Positions 43,859-54,448 of a stretch of 64,000 nucleotides of DNA are shown here, piece after piece; positions within the stretch are counted from its first letter, which is position 1, and each line of letters starts with the position of its first letter. The position numbers were made by a program, and so were the translations under genes. This stretch comes from Vibrio albus. Its GTDB lineage: Bacteria > Pseudomonadota > Gammaproteobacteria > Enterobacterales > Vibrionaceae. The notes below the pieces were generated by a model, which saw only the letters and a list, made by a program, of their open reading frames with translations, did no database searches and was not told the DNA's origin. The DNA lies in assembly GCF_003144035.1 (NCBI RefSeq), contig NZ_QFWT01000004.1, positions 124,001 through 188,000 on the forward strand, given 5' to 3'.

Positions 43859-45727
43859 CTAGGCAATCTCATCGCTACTGTGACAAACCGAGGTTCGGTT
43901 TCGGCCTATCGCTTTCGATTCATACAGTGCAATATCCGCACATTTATAAGAACGGGTACCATCAGAAGTCAGATCCGTAACCCCGATACTGATCGTGGTA
44001 AAAACCCTTGGGTCTGTCGCGATGCAAGAGCGAATTCGGTTTAACACCCGCTCAGCTTCGCTAAGTCCGGTATGCGGCATAATAATCGCGAACTCTTCTC
44101 CTCCGATACGAGCAACAAAGTCCGTGGTTCGCGTATTCTCGGACAAAAGGTGGGAAACAAGGCGGATAACTCTATCCCCTTCATCATGCCCTCTTTCATC
44201 ATTAATACGTTTAAAGTTATCGATATCCACCAGCGCCAGACAGCTGATATGGTTCTCCGGATAACGTTGTATCAGATCCGTTTCATTCCGTAGCTCTTCT
44301 TCGAACTTTCTCCGGTTCCATAAATGAGTCAGTCCATCACGCTCGCTCAGATAACGTAACCTCTCTTCCAGCTCTTTCCGTTCAGTGATGTCGACCAGAG
44401 AAATAATATAATTGGTTATTTTTCCATCCTGATCACACAAGGCCTGAATTCGGGTAATCGTCGTAAGCTCCACCCCTGCACGACCATGCACTTTAAGCTC
44501 ACCTTCCCAGAGATGCTCCCGGGAGACGTGCTCCCAGATATTAAACCACCCACTAGGATCCCGCTTATCAAACAGAAGCTTACGGACATTGCCATAACGG
44601 ATCTGGTGCTCGGTATAGCCGGTCATACTTTCAAACTCCCGGTTAACCTTCACCATATGATGATTTTTATCGGTAATCAGAACGGCTGACATACCATTCA
44701 GTGCCGCCGTTGCCAGCTTGCTTTCCAGACTGCGTCTCTGATAGATAAAAATAAGATAAGCGGTGGGTAATGCACACAGCACGATAAGGATAATCATGAC
44801 CAGAGCATGTTGTACGGCACTGGACCGGTCGTCTTCGACCTGAGCCACCAACTCTGACTGGGGAAAGCTGATCAGCAGAAACAGGTCTTCGATATAATTA
44901 ACCTTTACCGTACTGTATATATGTAAGCTCCCGTTTTCAGACAAGAATACACCTGACTCTCTGTCATGCATTTTCTTCCAGAGCGCAGGATGCGTTTTAC
45001 TCAGGTTATATTTGTGTCTTTCTTTTAACGCAAAGCCATACAATCGTTCACGATACCGCCCCTGAAGAAAATCTCCATCGGCTGTAATAATGCTCACGAT
45101 GTACTGTTGTTTGAGCGCACTCTCCCTATCAGACTGTATATCTGCATAATTTCTGCGAACCGCCAGATACCCCTGAAGTACGCCGTGCATAGAGTACGGA
45201 TGTACGGTATATAAGTGGGGAATATATTCTTCCCCCATTTGTTGAAGCTCTAGCTGCCTTGGGCTTTGAGTTTTATCCGGCCACTGACGTGCCCTTATGA
45301 AATAGCTGGCTTCACTCACGTCCTGATAGGCTTGATTCTGAGTGACAGAAGCATGGTGCAGAAAGGACGCTTTCGCCATCTCCTGACCATCTGCATCAAT
45401 ATATGTGATTTGTTCTAAAGAGTACTGTCTTGCTGGAAATGTGCTCCACGATGCCTCCACAGTCTGACGATTGGCATCAGTGGGATCTGACACAAAGTCA
45501 TGCAACAGGTGGCTTTGGCTCAGTAGCTCGAGCATGGCATCGATTTCGTTTTCAGACTGAGTGATTTGGTGTCTGGTATAGGCAATCTGGGTCTTCGCCC
45601 GCTCAGTAATGGCCGAGACATTCTTCTGATAAATGTTCTCATATTTTGCCATGTAGAAGAGCACCACAACGGCCCCTAAAAACAGGCATACAGCTAATAG
45701 ATAGCCAATCCAGTGCTTATTAACCAT
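43859..45727 (-). CDS. Membrane PAS-GGDEF diguanylate cyclase
   Basis: 622 residues: TM1 (about 8-28), a large periplasmic sensor of Cache type (about 30-305), TM2 (about 308-330), PAS domain (about 340-455; GMSAVLITDKNHHMVKVN, ITNYIISLVDITERK) and a C-terminal GGDEF domain (about 465-610). The active site GGEEF is intact. RTTD lies five residues upstream of it, in the place of the product-inhibition I-site (RxxD). It should make c-di-GMP with feedback control. It is a monocistronic gene convergent with pykF. Confidence 0.92.
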   Translation of the reverse strand: MVNKHWIGYLLAVCLFLGAVVVLFYMAKYENIYQKNVSAITERAKTQIAYTRHQITQSENEIDAMLELLSQSHLLHDFVSDPTDANRQTVEASWSTFPARQYSLEQITYIDADGQEMAKASFLHHASVTQNQAYQDVSEASYFIRARQWPDKTQSPRQLELQQMGEEYIPHLYTVHPYSMHGVLQGYLAVRRNYADIQSDRESALKQQYIVSIITADGDFLQGRYRERLYGFALKERHKYNLSKTHPALWKKMHDRESGVFLSENGSLHIYSTVKVNYIEDLFLLISFPQSELVAQVEDDRSSAVQHALVMIILIVLCALPTAYLIFIYQRRSLESKLATAALNGMSAVLITDKNHHMVKVNREFESMTGYTEHQIRYGNVRKLLFDKRDPSGWFNIWEHVSREHLWEGELKVHGRAGVELTTITRIQALCDQDGKITNYIISLVDITERKELEERLRYLSERDGLTHLWNRRKFEEELRNETDLIQRYPENHISCLALVDIDNFKRINDERGHDEGDRVIRLVSHLLSENTRTTDFVARIGGEEFAIIMPHTGLSEAERVLNRIRSCIATDPRVFTTISIGVTDLTSDGTRSYKCADIALYESKAIGRNRTSVCHSSDEIA

Positions 45728-45951
45728 TATGACCCACTACAAAGAACACACATTACTATAAAGAGCATACACAAGGGTTGGCTATTCTAGCAAAGAATAA
45801 GCTATTTTTTAAACAAAAAGGCCACTAAAAAGCCAACTCGCGAACCAACCAATAAATCAATAAAAATCAATTGGATATGAAGAACAAACACACCAATAAG
45901 CACTCAGTTTACTATTAAAGACTGTGCCTCCTGCCACAAAAAATCACGCCT

Positions 45952-46818
45952 TTATTTAAATCCTTTCTCTTTTTTTATCAGGTCATAGGCAGCCTGGATT
46001 TCCTGGGCCTTCTCTTTTGCCATATCCATCATTTCAGGAGGCAACCCTTTTGCGACCAGTTTATCCGGGTGGTGCTCGTTCATCAGCTTCCGGTAAGCTC
46101 GCTTTACTTCCTTAGCATCGGCATCATCACTGATCCCCAAGACTTTATAAGCATCAGCCAGACTATCTTCAGCTTGCTGATGTTGCCAGCCCCCATAACT
46201 CTGCCCCCTTTGAGACCCCTGACGACCACCAAAACTACCCCCGCCCTGGTGGAACCGGAATGCCGCTTCCTGCATCTGTAAACGTTGCTCAAGTTGTTCT
46301 GACGAAAAGCCTAATCCACGAGCAATAGTATGCAGTACACTTCTTTCTGTTGGATGCAGGCTGCCATCAGCAAATGCCGCCGAAATTTGCAGCTCCAGAA
46401 AGAACTGCAACAAATCGAACCGTCCTGCCGCTGAAATACGTACTTTCTCCAGAGTCTCTTCCAGAGGAAAACCTGCCGACTTCCCGCTACGGAAGGCTTC
46501 CTGTGCCGCTTGCTTTTGAGCTCCGTGCAGGTTCATTCTTTCCATCATGGTGCTGGCAAGCTGAATTTCTTCTTTGGTCACCTGCCCTTTGGCTTTGGCC
46601 ACATGCCCCATCACTGCAAACGCAGTTTTAAAGAACTCAGCCTGTCTCTCCGCCTGGTTTGGCCCTCCAGCAAAGGCACTGGATGCCCGGAACCCGGCCT
46701 GACTTAAACGACGAGCCTTATCAAACTGATGCCCAAGAATTAATCCCAGAATGGCACCAAATGGTCCTCCAAACAAAAATCCAAAAAATAACCCCAAGAT
46801 TTTGCCAAAAATATGCAT
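45952..46818 (-). CDS. djlA: Membrane-anchored DnaJ-like co-chaperone DjlA
   Basis: 288 residues: N-terminal Gly-rich membrane anchor ([26 protein letters not shown]), a central TerB-like helical domain (about 60-175), a Gln/Gly/Ser-rich linker (about 195-220) and a C-terminal J domain with the HPD motif ([12 protein letters not shown]). It stimulates DnaK at the inner membrane. It is divergent from lptD, its usual neighbour. Confidence 0.95.
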   Translation of the reverse strand: MHIFGKILGLFFGFLFGGPFGAILGLILGHQFDKARRLSQAGFRASSAFAGGPNQAERQAEFFKTAFAVMGHVAKAKGQVTKEEIQLASTMMERMNLHGAQKQAAQEAFRSGKSAGFPLEETLEKVRISAAGRFDLLQFFLELQISAAFADGSLHPTERSVLHTIARGLGFSSEQLEQRLQMQEAAFRFHQGGGSFGGRQGSQRGQSYGGWQHQQAEDSLADAYKVLGISDDADAKEVKRAYRKLMNEHHPDKLVAKGLPPEMMDMAKEKAQEIQAAYDLIKKEKGFK

Positions 46819-46964
46819 TATTGTGTTCTCTACTATGAATTTTTATTGTGTCTGATGGTCTGATAGTGTCGGACGCGCTAATTTCCTTTATGATAAGGAA
46901 TCTTTTGCTAAATTCGGCTTGATATTACACCGAATGAATCAAGTTAACAGGATAGTACAACTCG

Positions 46965-49295
46965 ATGTCACATTTTCCTCGCACTTTTTTAGCCACATCA
47001 ATCAGTGCAGCGCTCTTTATGTCAGTAGCACAGGCAGAAACCTCAGAAAGCACTACTAGTGTGCAGGAAATGCCCGGTTCAGATCAATGCCTGGTCGATA
47101 ACTCTGCTGGTAACCGTCAGGATAACTCTCAACTTCCCGTTCAGGTTGAGGCGGATAGTGTGGAAGGTATTAATGGCGAGAAAACCACCTACCAGGGCAA
47201 TGTGGTGGTGACTCAGGGCAACCGACGTATTACCGCTGATAACCTGACCCTTCATCAAAAAGAGAAGACCATCATTGCTGAAGGCCATGTGGGCTTGTCT
47301 GATGGCCAGTTCAAAGCGACATCAGACAAAATCACCGCCAAGATGGATACGGACGAAACAACGTTAGAACAAACGGAATACCGGTTTATTTGCACTCCCG
47401 GTCGCGGGGAGGCCGCATACATTCATCGTTCGGGAAAAGCATTTTATGAGATGGAAGACGGCTCACTGACCTCCTGCCCGGAAGGCGATAACTCCTGGCG
47501 ACTGAAAGCTTCCTCAATCACGCTTGATCAGAACGAAGAACAGGCAACCCTGTACAACTCCAGAATCGAAGTTCTGGATGTCCCGGTTTTTTATATGCCG
47601 TACCTGATTGTTCCTGTGGGTGACACCAGAAAAACCGGGATGCTATATCCGACCGTATCGGTAGACACCCGCGATGGCGTCAGTGTTGAGGTGCCGGTTT
47701 ACTGGAACCTGGCCCCTAATTACGATCTGCTGACGACCATCAATTATATGGAAAAACGAGGAACTCAGATAAACAATAAGTTCCGCTACCTGACTACAAC
47801 CAGCAGCGGCTCGGTTAATCTTGAGTATCTGCCTGAAGACCGGGATTACGAAGAGCTGAAAGAGCGCTGGGGCGTTAACTGGAGCCATAATGGCATTTAT
47901 CACCAAACCTGGAAATTTACAACCGATTATTCCAAAGTCAGTGATATCGAGTATTTTAAAAATCTGGATTCTGACATCGGCAGCCGGGAAGATGGCCAGT
48001 TGCTGCAGGCCGGCTCAGTGGCTTATCGAAGTAAAACGTGGGATACCTCCTTGCAGGTGAAAGACTTTCAGGTTCTGTCTGAAGACAGCTACCCATACCG
48101 CCTGATGCCTCAGCTGGAATTTAACTATTACTCTCCAGAGCTGTACTCTAATTTAGAGTTTAACCTGCACAGTCAGTTCAGCCAGTTTGAAACCGATTCG
48201 GATTCACTGCCCAATGCGCTTCGTTCACACATAGAGCCGACTCTGGCTCTGCCTCTGACCAGCACTTGGGGAACCTTTACAGCGGAAAGTAAGCTGTACT
48301 ATACGCACTATCAGCAGGATACCGACCATATCATCGGGACGAATGAGTATGACAAGACCGTTGATCGCACCATACCTCAGTTCCGCCTGCATTCAGGATT
48401 ATTTCTGGAAAGAGATACCGCTATTCTGGATAGCCTGAAAGGCTATACGCATACCCTCGAGCCTCAGGTCCAATACCTTTATATCGCCGAAGAAGACCAG
48501 TCTGGCATCTACAGCGGTTATGACACGACAAACCTGCAGCTGGATTACTACGGCCTGTTCCGCAGCGACAAATACAGCAGCATCGACTATATCGCCCCCG
48601 CGAATCAGGTCAGCTATGGGGCAACAACCCGATTCTATGATGGCAATTACCGTGAGCGGATGAATCTTTCCTTCGGGCAAATTTTTTATATCGACTCTTC
48701 ATATTCAGAAAGCGCATCAAGCGATTCGCCTTCTTCTTTTTCTGCCTGGGCGATTGAGAGTGAATTTAACTACGACGATACGTTCTTCTACCAAGGAGGC
48801 ATACAGTTTGATACGGCGTCAGATCAGGTTCAGTTGGCAGACAGCACCTTTGAGTACCGCTATCCGAATGGCTTTAGCCAGCTAAACTACCGCTATGTTT
48901 CACTGGACTATATTGAGCAGAACCGCGATTTCGGCGATCAGGACAGCAGCTCATACACTCGCTATGGTATTTCCCAGCTAGGTTTTATTACCAGCTACGA
49001 TATCAACAGAAACTGGAAAGCCAGCGGTCAGTATTTTTATGATACCCGGGAAAGCCAAAACCTGGAATGGTTTACCCGGCTAACCTATGTCAGTGATTGT
49101 TGGTACATTGGCTTTACCTACAGTAACCAGATTTATGACTGGCAGACTATAGGTAACGGTAACCCTGACTATGAAAGAAACTTCAGCCTGAACTTTGGTC
49201 TCGTGGGACTGGCCACCAACACGATACCGGCAACAGATATCAACAGTTCTGACAATGCGCTGGGATACAGCCGTCCGTTCTACCTGAATAACTAA
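46965..49295 (+). CDS. lptD: LPS-assembly outer-membrane protein LptD
   Basis: 776 residues with a signal peptide (ending VAQA near residue 24), an N-terminal jellyroll OstA domain (about 55-160; YQGNVVVTQGNRRITADNLTLHQKEKT spread over the strand pairs) and a C-terminal 26-strand barrel. With LptE it inserts LPS into the outer leaflet. It has four cysteines: 42, 143, 171 and 712. E. coli LptD has an adjacent Cys pair near its C-terminus bonded to two N-terminal Cys; here only one Cys (DCWY) remains there. It heads the lptD-surA-pdxA-rsmA-apaG-apaH run. Confidence 0.95.
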   Translation: MSHFPRTFLATSISAALFMSVAQAETSESTTSVQEMPGSDQCLVDNSAGNRQDNSQLPVQVEADSVEGINGEKTTYQGNVVVTQGNRRITADNLTLHQKEKTIIAEGHVGLSDGQFKATSDKITAKMDTDETTLEQTEYRFICTPGRGEAAYIHRSGKAFYEMEDGSLTSCPEGDNSWRLKASSITLDQNEEQATLYNSRIEVLDVPVFYMPYLIVPVGDTRKTGMLYPTVSVDTRDGVSVEVPVYWNLAPNYDLLTTINYMEKRGTQINNKFRYLTTTSSGSVNLEYLPEDRDYEELKERWGVNWSHNGIYHQTWKFTTDYSKVSDIEYFKNLDSDIGSREDGQLLQAGSVAYRSKTWDTSLQVKDFQVLSEDSYPYRLMPQLEFNYYSPELYSNLEFNLHSQFSQFETDSDSLPNALRSHIEPTLALPLTSTWGTFTAESKLYYTHYQQDTDHIIGTNEYDKTVDRTIPQFRLHSGLFLERDTAILDSLKGYTHTLEPQVQYLYIAEEDQSGIYSGYDTTNLQLDYYGLFRSDKYSSIDYIAPANQVSYGATTRFYDGNYRERMNLSFGQIFYIDSSYSESASSDSPSSFSAWAIESEFNYDDTFFYQGGIQFDTASDQVQLADSTFEYRYPNGFSQLNYRYVSLDYIEQNRDFGDQDSSSYTRYGISQLGFITSYDINRNWKASGQYFYDTRESQNLEWFTRLTYVSDCWYIGFTYSNQIYDWQTIGNGNPDYERNFSLNFGLVGLATNTIPATDINSSDNALGYSRPFYLNN

Positions 49296-49360
49296 GGCTC
49301 TACACTCCCCGCCTGAAATGAGCGGGGCTTCAATCATGAAATACGGATTTGGATATATAA

Positions 49361-50656
49361 ATGAACATGTGGAAACACACTCTTCTTAGCTTTTTTCTAT
49401 TTTTCAATGTGGCATCCGCTATCGCCGCTCCGGTTGAGTTGGATAAAGTGGTCGTTATCGTGAATGATGGTGTTATTCTGCAAAGCGATATCAATACCGC
49501 AGTAAAAATGCTAAAACTGAACGCCAACCAAAGACATCAGTCTCTTCCTGATGAATCTGTGTTAAAAGATCAGGTCATCGAAAAGCTGCTTTTGGATACC
49601 ATCCAGCTACAGGAAGCGGATCGCATTGGAGTAAAGATCGACGATAACCGCCTGGACAGCGCCATTAGTAATATTGCAAAAGAAAGCCAGCAAACACAGG
49701 AAGAGATGCAGGCTGAACTGGCAGACAACGACCTTACTTATGCCACATTCCGTGAGCAAATTCGTAAAGAAATGGCCATATCCGAAGTGCGCAATGCCAT
49801 GGTACGTCGACGTATCAATATCATTCCCGCTGAAGTCGACAACCTGGCAAAAATGCTGGCCAATGAATCCAACGCCACCGTTCAGTATCATATCCAGCAT
49901 ATTCAACTGCGTTTTGACGATGCCGACAGTAAAGAGGCCGTCGCCCGAAAAGCGGATGAACTGGCTGATAAACTGAACAAAGGTGCCGATTTTTCTGAAA
50001 TGGCCATCACCTATTCAAAAGGCCCGAAAGCACTCAGTGGCGGTGACTGGGGATGGATGCGCAAAGAAGAGATGCCAACCATTTTTGCCGATCAGATCAG
50101 CACCCAGAGTAAGGGCGCTATTATCGGTCCTTTCAGAAGCGGCGTCGGCTATCATATTCTGAAAATTACCGATGTAAAAGGCCTGGAAACGGTCGCGGTG
50201 ACCGAAGTCAATGCCCGGCATATACTGCTCAATACCTCGGTTATTATGAGTGACGAAGGTGCACAGCGCCTTCTGCGCGAAATCACCGCAAAAATTAAGA
50301 ATGGTGATGCCAGCTTTGCAGAAATGGCTCGTCAGTACAGCCAGGACCCGGGCTCTGCATCACAAAATGGTGAATTGGGCTACCAGACCCCTGATCTGTA
50401 TGTTCCGGAGTTTAAACATCAGGTAGAAACACTCCCTGTGGGTCAGATCAGTCAGCCTTTTAAAACGGTACATGGCTGGCATATCGTCGAAGTACTGGAT
50501 CGCCGTCAGATCGACAAAACCGATGCAGCACTTAAGAATAAAGCCTACCGGATTTTGTTTAACCGGAAATTCAACGAAGAAGCTGGAGCATGGATTCAGG
50601 AAATGCGAGCCAGTGCGTTTATCGAAGACATGACAAGTGAGACAGGTAATGACTGA
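49361..50656 (+). CDS. surA: Periplasmic chaperone/peptidyl-prolyl isomerase SurA
   Basis: 431 residues: signal peptide ([20 protein letters not shown]), N-terminal chaperone domain, two parvulin domains (about 170-270 and 283-385; [18 protein letters not shown]) and a C-terminal helix. It escorts outer-membrane proteins such as LptD to the BAM complex. A small hairpin CCCCGC/GCGGGG (49307-49327) separates it from lptD. It overlaps the pdxA start by 8 bases. Confidence 0.96.
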   Translation: MNMWKHTLLSFFLFFNVASAIAAPVELDKVVVIVNDGVILQSDINTAVKMLKLNANQRHQSLPDESVLKDQVIEKLLLDTIQLQEADRIGVKIDDNRLDSAISNIAKESQQTQEEMQAELADNDLTYATFREQIRKEMAISEVRNAMVRRRINIIPAEVDNLAKMLANESNATVQYHIQHIQLRFDDADSKEAVARKADELADKLNKGADFSEMAITYSKGPKALSGGDWGWMRKEEMPTIFADQISTQSKGAIIGPFRSGVGYHILKITDVKGLETVAVTEVNARHILLNTSVIMSDEGAQRLLREITAKIKNGDASFAEMARQYSQDPGSASQNGELGYQTPDLYVPEFKHQVETLPVGQISQPFKTVHGWHIVEVLDRRQIDKTDAALKNKAYRILFNRKFNEEAGAWIQEMRASAFIEDMTSETGND

Positions 50657-51644
50657 GTCAATCAGAAGAATCATCGTCACCGCGGGCGAACCGGCAGGTA
50701 TCGGACCTGACTTAGTCCTTTCGATTGCTCAGCACGACTGGGCACATCAGATTGTCGTTTGTGCAGACAAACACCTGCTGGCAGAAAGGGCCGTAGAGTT
50801 ACAAATGGATATTGATATCCAGGAATTCGATGCCAGCCAGCCTCCGGTAAAACAGAAAGCAGGGACTCTGCTGGTAGACCATATCTCTCTTGCTGAGCCA
50901 GTGGTTGCAGGCGAGCTTAACCCTGCAAATGGCCATTATGTGCTGAACACACTGGAAAGAGCGGCAACCGGCTGTATGCAGGGCGAGTTCGATGCGGTTG
51001 TCACCGGCCCGGTACATAAAGGCATTATCAACCGAGCTGGCGTTGCCTTCAGCGGCCATACTGAGTTCTTTGCCGAAAAATCTGACACCCCACTGGTTGT
51101 CATGATGCTGGCGACAGAAGGATTGCGAACCGCACTGGTCACGACCCATATTCCTCTGGCTTACGTATCAAAAGCCGTTACAGAAGAACGTCTGGAGAGT
51201 ATAATCCGCATCCTGCATCAGGACCTGGTCACAAAATTTGCCATAGACAAGCCTAAAATTTACGTCTGTGGCCTTAACCCTCACGCTGGAGAGGATGGCT
51301 GCCTGGGCACAGAAGAGATCGACACCATCATTCCGACCATGGAAAAGCTCCGGAATGACGACGATATGCAGCTTATCGGTCCATTACCGGCAGATACTAT
51401 CTTTAATGATAAATACCTGCGTGATGCTGATGCTGTTCTGGGTATGTACCATGATCAGGTACTGCCTGTACTAAAATATAAAGGCTTTGGCCGCTCGGTG
51501 AATATCACCCTGGGACTGCCTTTTATACGTACGTCTGTCGATCACGGCACAGCATTAGATCTTGCAGGTAAAGGCGTGGCGGATACAGGAAGCCTCCGCA
51601 CTGCTCTGCAATACGCAATAGACTTAGTAGAGAATATAGAATGA
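50649..51644 (+). CDS. pdxA: 4-hydroxythreonine-4-phosphate dehydrogenase
   Basis: Pyridoxal 5'-phosphate synthesis (DXP-dependent route). 331 residues from the ATG at 50649 ([21 protein letters not shown]). The GTG at 50637 is in frame but adds four residues without family support. Metal-binding His residues are in SGHTEFFAE, in [11 protein letters not shown] and in [11 protein letters not shown]. It overlaps rsmA by 4 bases (ATGA). Confidence 0.96.
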   Translation: MTESIRRIIVTAGEPAGIGPDLVLSIAQHDWAHQIVVCADKHLLAERAVELQMDIDIQEFDASQPPVKQKAGTLLVDHISLAEPVVAGELNPANGHYVLNTLERAATGCMQGEFDAVVTGPVHKGIINRAGVAFSGHTEFFAEKSDTPLVVMMLATEGLRTALVTTHIPLAYVSKAVTEERLESIIRILHQDLVTKFAIDKPKIYVCGLNPHAGEDGCLGTEEIDTIIPTMEKLRNDDDMQLIGPLPADTIFNDKYLRDADAVLGMYHDQVLPVLKYKGFGRSVNITLGLPFIRTSVDHGTALDLAGKGVADTGSLRTALQYAIDLVENIE

Positions 51645-52447
51645 GAAATGATGTCCACTTAGGACACAAAGCGCGTAAACGTTTTGGTCAGAACTTCCTG
51701 AATGACCCATATATTATCGATGGAATCGTTTCAGCGATTAATCCCAGACCGGGGCAGAATCTGGTCGAGATTGGACCAGGCCTGGCCGCTCTGACCGAGC
51801 CTGTCGGCCGTGAAGTTGATAAGTTCACGGTTATCGAGCTTGACCGGGACCTTGCCGAGCGACTGCGTAACCACCCTGATTTGGGCAGTAAACTGACCAT
51901 TTATGAAGGTGATGCCATGCAGTTTGACTTCACTCAACTGGTGAAGCCAAACAATAAACTGCGCATTTTCGGTAATCTGCCATACAACATCTCTACGCCA
52001 TTGATGTTCCACCTGTTCGAGTTTCATAAAGACATTCTGGACATGCACTTTATGCTGCAAAAAGAGGTGGTAAACCGCTTGGCTGCAGGACCTGGCAGCA
52101 AAGCATATGGCCGCCTTACCGTAATGGCTCAGTATTTCTGTAAAATCGTTCCTGTACTGGAAGTGCCGCCAACCGCGTTTGTACCACCACCGAAAGTGGA
52201 TTCGGCCGTCGTACGTCTGGTGCCTTATGAAGATCTGCCGCATCCGGCAACAAGCCTGAAATGGCTGGACCGGGTATGCCGGGAAGGCTTCAACCAGCGC
52301 AGGAAAACGGTCAGAAACTGCTATAAAAGCCTGTTAACAGCCGAAGAACTGGAAGAGCTCGGCATCAACCCATCGATGCGCCCGGAAAACCTGGCTCTGG
52401 AACAGTTTGTTGCGATGGCAAACTGGCTGGATAAGCATCATAGTTAA
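51641..52447 (+). CDS. rsmA: 16S rRNA dimethyladenosine transferase RsmA (KsgA)
   Basis: Dimethylates A1518 and A1519 of 16S rRNA during 30S maturation. 268 residues: [17 protein letters not shown] motif [11 protein letters not shown], catalytic NLPYNIST, and the helical C-terminal domain ([13 protein letters not shown]). It is translationally coupled to pdxA. Confidence 0.97.
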   Translation: MRNDVHLGHKARKRFGQNFLNDPYIIDGIVSAINPRPGQNLVEIGPGLAALTEPVGREVDKFTVIELDRDLAERLRNHPDLGSKLTIYEGDAMQFDFTQLVKPNNKLRIFGNLPYNISTPLMFHLFEFHKDILDMHFMLQKEVVNRLAAGPGSKAYGRLTVMAQYFCKIVPVLEVPPTAFVPPPKVDSAVVRLVPYEDLPHPATSLKWLDRVCREGFNQRRKTVRNCYKSLLTAEELEELGINPSMRPENLALEQFVAMANWLDKHHS

Positions 52448-52475
52448 CGGATAACTCAACCGGAAGGAGATGAAC

Positions 52476-52856
52476 ATGGATGTATCTCAACCCTGTGTTA
52501 AATGTCAGATCCATACGAAGTATGTCGCTGAACAGTCCCAACCGGAGAACAATCGTTATATTTTTGCCTATGTGATTACTATCAAGAACCTGAGTACCCA
52601 AACGGTACAACTGATGGGACGTCGATGGCTGATCACCGACTCTAATGGTAAACAAATGAGTGTCGAAGGTGACGGTGTTGTTGGCAAACAACCCGTCATA
52701 AACAGTAACGATGAGTATACCTATACCAGTGGGACAGCACTGGAAACTCCTGTCGGGGTCATGCAGGGCCAATATATAATGCAAGATGAAAAGGGCAATG
52801 AATTCATTACAGAAATTGATCCTTTTCGTCTTGCTGTTCCTAACGTTCTGAACTAA
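52476..52856 (+). CDS. apaG: Co2+/Mg2+ efflux-associated protein ApaG
   Basis: 126 residues from the ATG at 52476, which is seven bases after AGGAG; the ATG at 52470 would sit on the ribosome site itself. A single fibronectin-like ApaG domain ([35 protein letters not shown]). Molecular role unsettled. It is always beside apaH. Confidence 0.94.
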   Translation: MDVSQPCVKCQIHTKYVAEQSQPENNRYIFAYVITIKNLSTQTVQLMGRRWLITDSNGKQMSVEGDGVVGKQPVINSNDEYTYTSGTALETPVGVMQGQYIMQDEKGNEFITEIDPFRLAVPNVLN

Positions 52857-52868
52857 CCGGGGAGAAAA

Positions 52869-53684
52869 GTGGCAAACTATATTGTTGGCGATATTCAGGG
52901 CTGTTTTGATGAATTACAGCAATTGCTGGACATCGTACAATTTGATCCGGCTAAGGATACCATCTGGTTCGCAGGTGATCTGGTGGCCCGAGGTCCGAAA
53001 TCCCTTGAAACACTGAGACTGGTAAAGTCTCTTGGAAAGTCGGCCGTAACCGTTCTGGGTAACCATGACCTGCACCTGCTGGCTGTCGGCCTGGGAGTCC
53101 ATCCACTCAAGAAAAAAGACCGGACCGCCAATATATTCAACGCCCCAGACCGGGACGAACTGTTGAATTGGTTACGCCACCAGCCGCTGATAGCAGAACA
53201 TGAAGAATTTATTGTCTGCCATGCGGGGATTTCTCCCCAATGGGATCGAAAACAGGCCTTATCCGCTGCCCGCGAAGTCGAAACGATTCTGCAGAGTAAT
53301 GAATGGCAATGGCTTATCGAAGAAATGTACGCCAACAGCCCGGTGCTTTGGCAGGACAGCCTGAGTGGTATCGAGCGTTACCGCTATACTATCAACGCTT
53401 TCACTCGTATGCGGTTCTGTTTTCCTGACGGTAGTCTGGATATGAAATGCAAACTCCCTCCGGAAGAAGTTGATGAAAAAGAACTGCTTCCGTGGTTTAA
53501 GCTTTCAAACCGGCAGCATTGTGATAAAACCATTATATTTGGTCACTGGGCGGCATTAAACGGTTACCATGGTAAAAACTTTATCGGACTGGATACCGGG
53601 TGCGTCTGGGGCGGAGAACTGACCATGCTGCGCTGGGAAGATAAGCAGTATTTTACTCAGGCATCGCTAGAGACTAGAGACTAG
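52869..53684 (+). CDS. apaH: Symmetrical bis(5'-nucleosyl)-tetraphosphatase ApaH
   Basis: Hydrolyses Ap4A and Np4-capped RNA. 271 residues from GTG 52869 (GGGGAGAAAA upstream). Metallophosphatase motifs: VGDIQGC, GDLVARGP, GNHDLHLL, CHAGISP. The last six residues (LETRD and neighbours) and the TAG stop are encoded by a CTAGAGA heptamer array that begins inside the gene at 53667, so the natural C-terminus was probably altered by the repeat. Confidence 0.96.
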   Translation: MANYIVGDIQGCFDELQQLLDIVQFDPAKDTIWFAGDLVARGPKSLETLRLVKSLGKSAVTVLGNHDLHLLAVGLGVHPLKKKDRTANIFNAPDRDELLNWLRHQPLIAEHEEFIVCHAGISPQWDRKQALSAAREVETILQSNEWQWLIEEMYANSPVLWQDSLSGIERYRYTINAFTRMRFCFPDGSLDMKCKLPPEEVDEKELLPWFKLSNRQHCDKTIIFGHWAALNGYHGKNFIGLDTGCVWGGELTMLRWEDKQYFTQASLETRD

Positions 53685-53701
53685 AGACTAGAGACTAGAG
53701 A
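53667..53701. repeat. Tandem heptamer array, 5 copies of CTAGAGA
   Basis: Five perfect copies. The first two and a half lie within apaH and provide its stop codon; the rest is intergenic. The same unit occurs at 56911, and a related CTAG-containing heptamer at 19342. Followed after 19 bases by the palindromic element at 53721. Confidence 0.95.
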
Positions 53702-53720
53702 AAGAATACAGAAAGACTCT

Positions 53721-53798
53721 CGTCATTCCTGCGAAGGCAGGAATCTTGCCTTCTAGTCGATAACGGTTAACCGGATCCCTGCCTTCGCAGGGATGACG
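53721..53798. repeat. Palindromic intergenic repeat (MITE- or REP-like), 78 bp
   Basis: The first 25 bases (53721-53745, CGTCATTCCTGCGAAGGCAG and on) are the inverted complement of the last 25 (53774-53798) with only two mismatches. Each 25-mer also folds on itself (CCTGCGAAGGCAGG). This resembles dispersed GTCATTCC-type repeats of many gammaproteobacteria. It lies between apaH and folA. A degenerate copy follows the second CTAGAGA array at 56959. Confidence 0.85.
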
Positions 53799-53831
53799 CA
53801 TAAAGCATCATTAACAAATAAGGTTGCAGTA

Positions 53832-54368
53832 ATGAAAATCAGTATGATTGCCGCAATGGCTCATGGTGGGAAGATCGATAAAGATCAGAAATTTTATCCA
53901 TCAGAAGCAAGTAAACGGATTATTGGTAACGACAATCAGATGCCGTGGCACTTACCTGCTGACTTTATCTGGTTTAAAAAGCAGACTATGGGCAAACCTG
54001 TGGTCATGGGACGAAAAACCTATGAATCGATTGGTCGCCCGCTGCCTGGCCGTCTGAATATAGTGATTAGCAGAGATAAAGATCTCGCCATTGAAGGGGT
54101 AACCACTGTCACTTCTGTGGACGAAGCGATTTCTGCCGCAGGTGAATGTGAAGAACTGATGATTATCGGTGGTGGCTCTATTTACGAATACTGCTTACCA
54201 AAAGCCGATCGTTTATATCTAACCTTTATTGAGGCAGATATTGACGGTGATACTAAGTTCCCGTCATGGGGCTCAGAAGGGTGGCAATGCTCTCATACGG
54301 AAGATTATCAGGCTGACGAAAAAAACCCTTACGATATGCACTTTGTGATCCTTGAACGAAACCAGTAA
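53832..54368 (+). CDS. folA: Dihydrofolate reductase with an N-terminal loop insertion
   Basis: 178 residues from the ATG at 53832 (AAGG upstream), against about 160 for the usual enzyme. MKISMIAAMA, then an extra stretch (residues 11-28, HGGKIDKDQKFYPSEASK), then the normal RIIGNDNQMPWHLPAD with the catalytic Asp. NADPH and folate motifs follow: GKPVVMGRKTYESIGRPLPGRLNIVIS, MIIGGGSIYEYCLP. Compared with E. coli the insertion adds about 16 residues directly after strand A and before the Met20 loop. Reading frame and codons are normal. It reduces dihydrofolate to tetrahydrofolate. Confidence 0.93.
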   Translation: MKISMIAAMAHGGKIDKDQKFYPSEASKRIIGNDNQMPWHLPADFIWFKKQTMGKPVVMGRKTYESIGRPLPGRLNIVISRDKDLAIEGVTTVTSVDEAISAAGECEELMIIGGGSIYEYCLPKADRLYLTFIEADIDGDTKFPSWGSEGWQCSHTEDYQADEKNPYDMHFVILERNQ

Positions 54369-54385
54369 CAGCTATTCTGTATTTT

Positions 54386-54410
54386 AAAGGGCACCCAGAG
54401 GTGCCCTTTT
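54386..54410 (+). terminator. Terminator of folA
   Basis: GGGCACC (54389-54395) pairs with GGTGCCC (54400-54406) across CAGA, followed by four T. It lies between the convergent folA and yjjB. Confidence 0.88.
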
Positions 54411-54448
54411 CTGTATTCTCAAAGCGAAGCGCTCTGTCTTCTGAAGTC

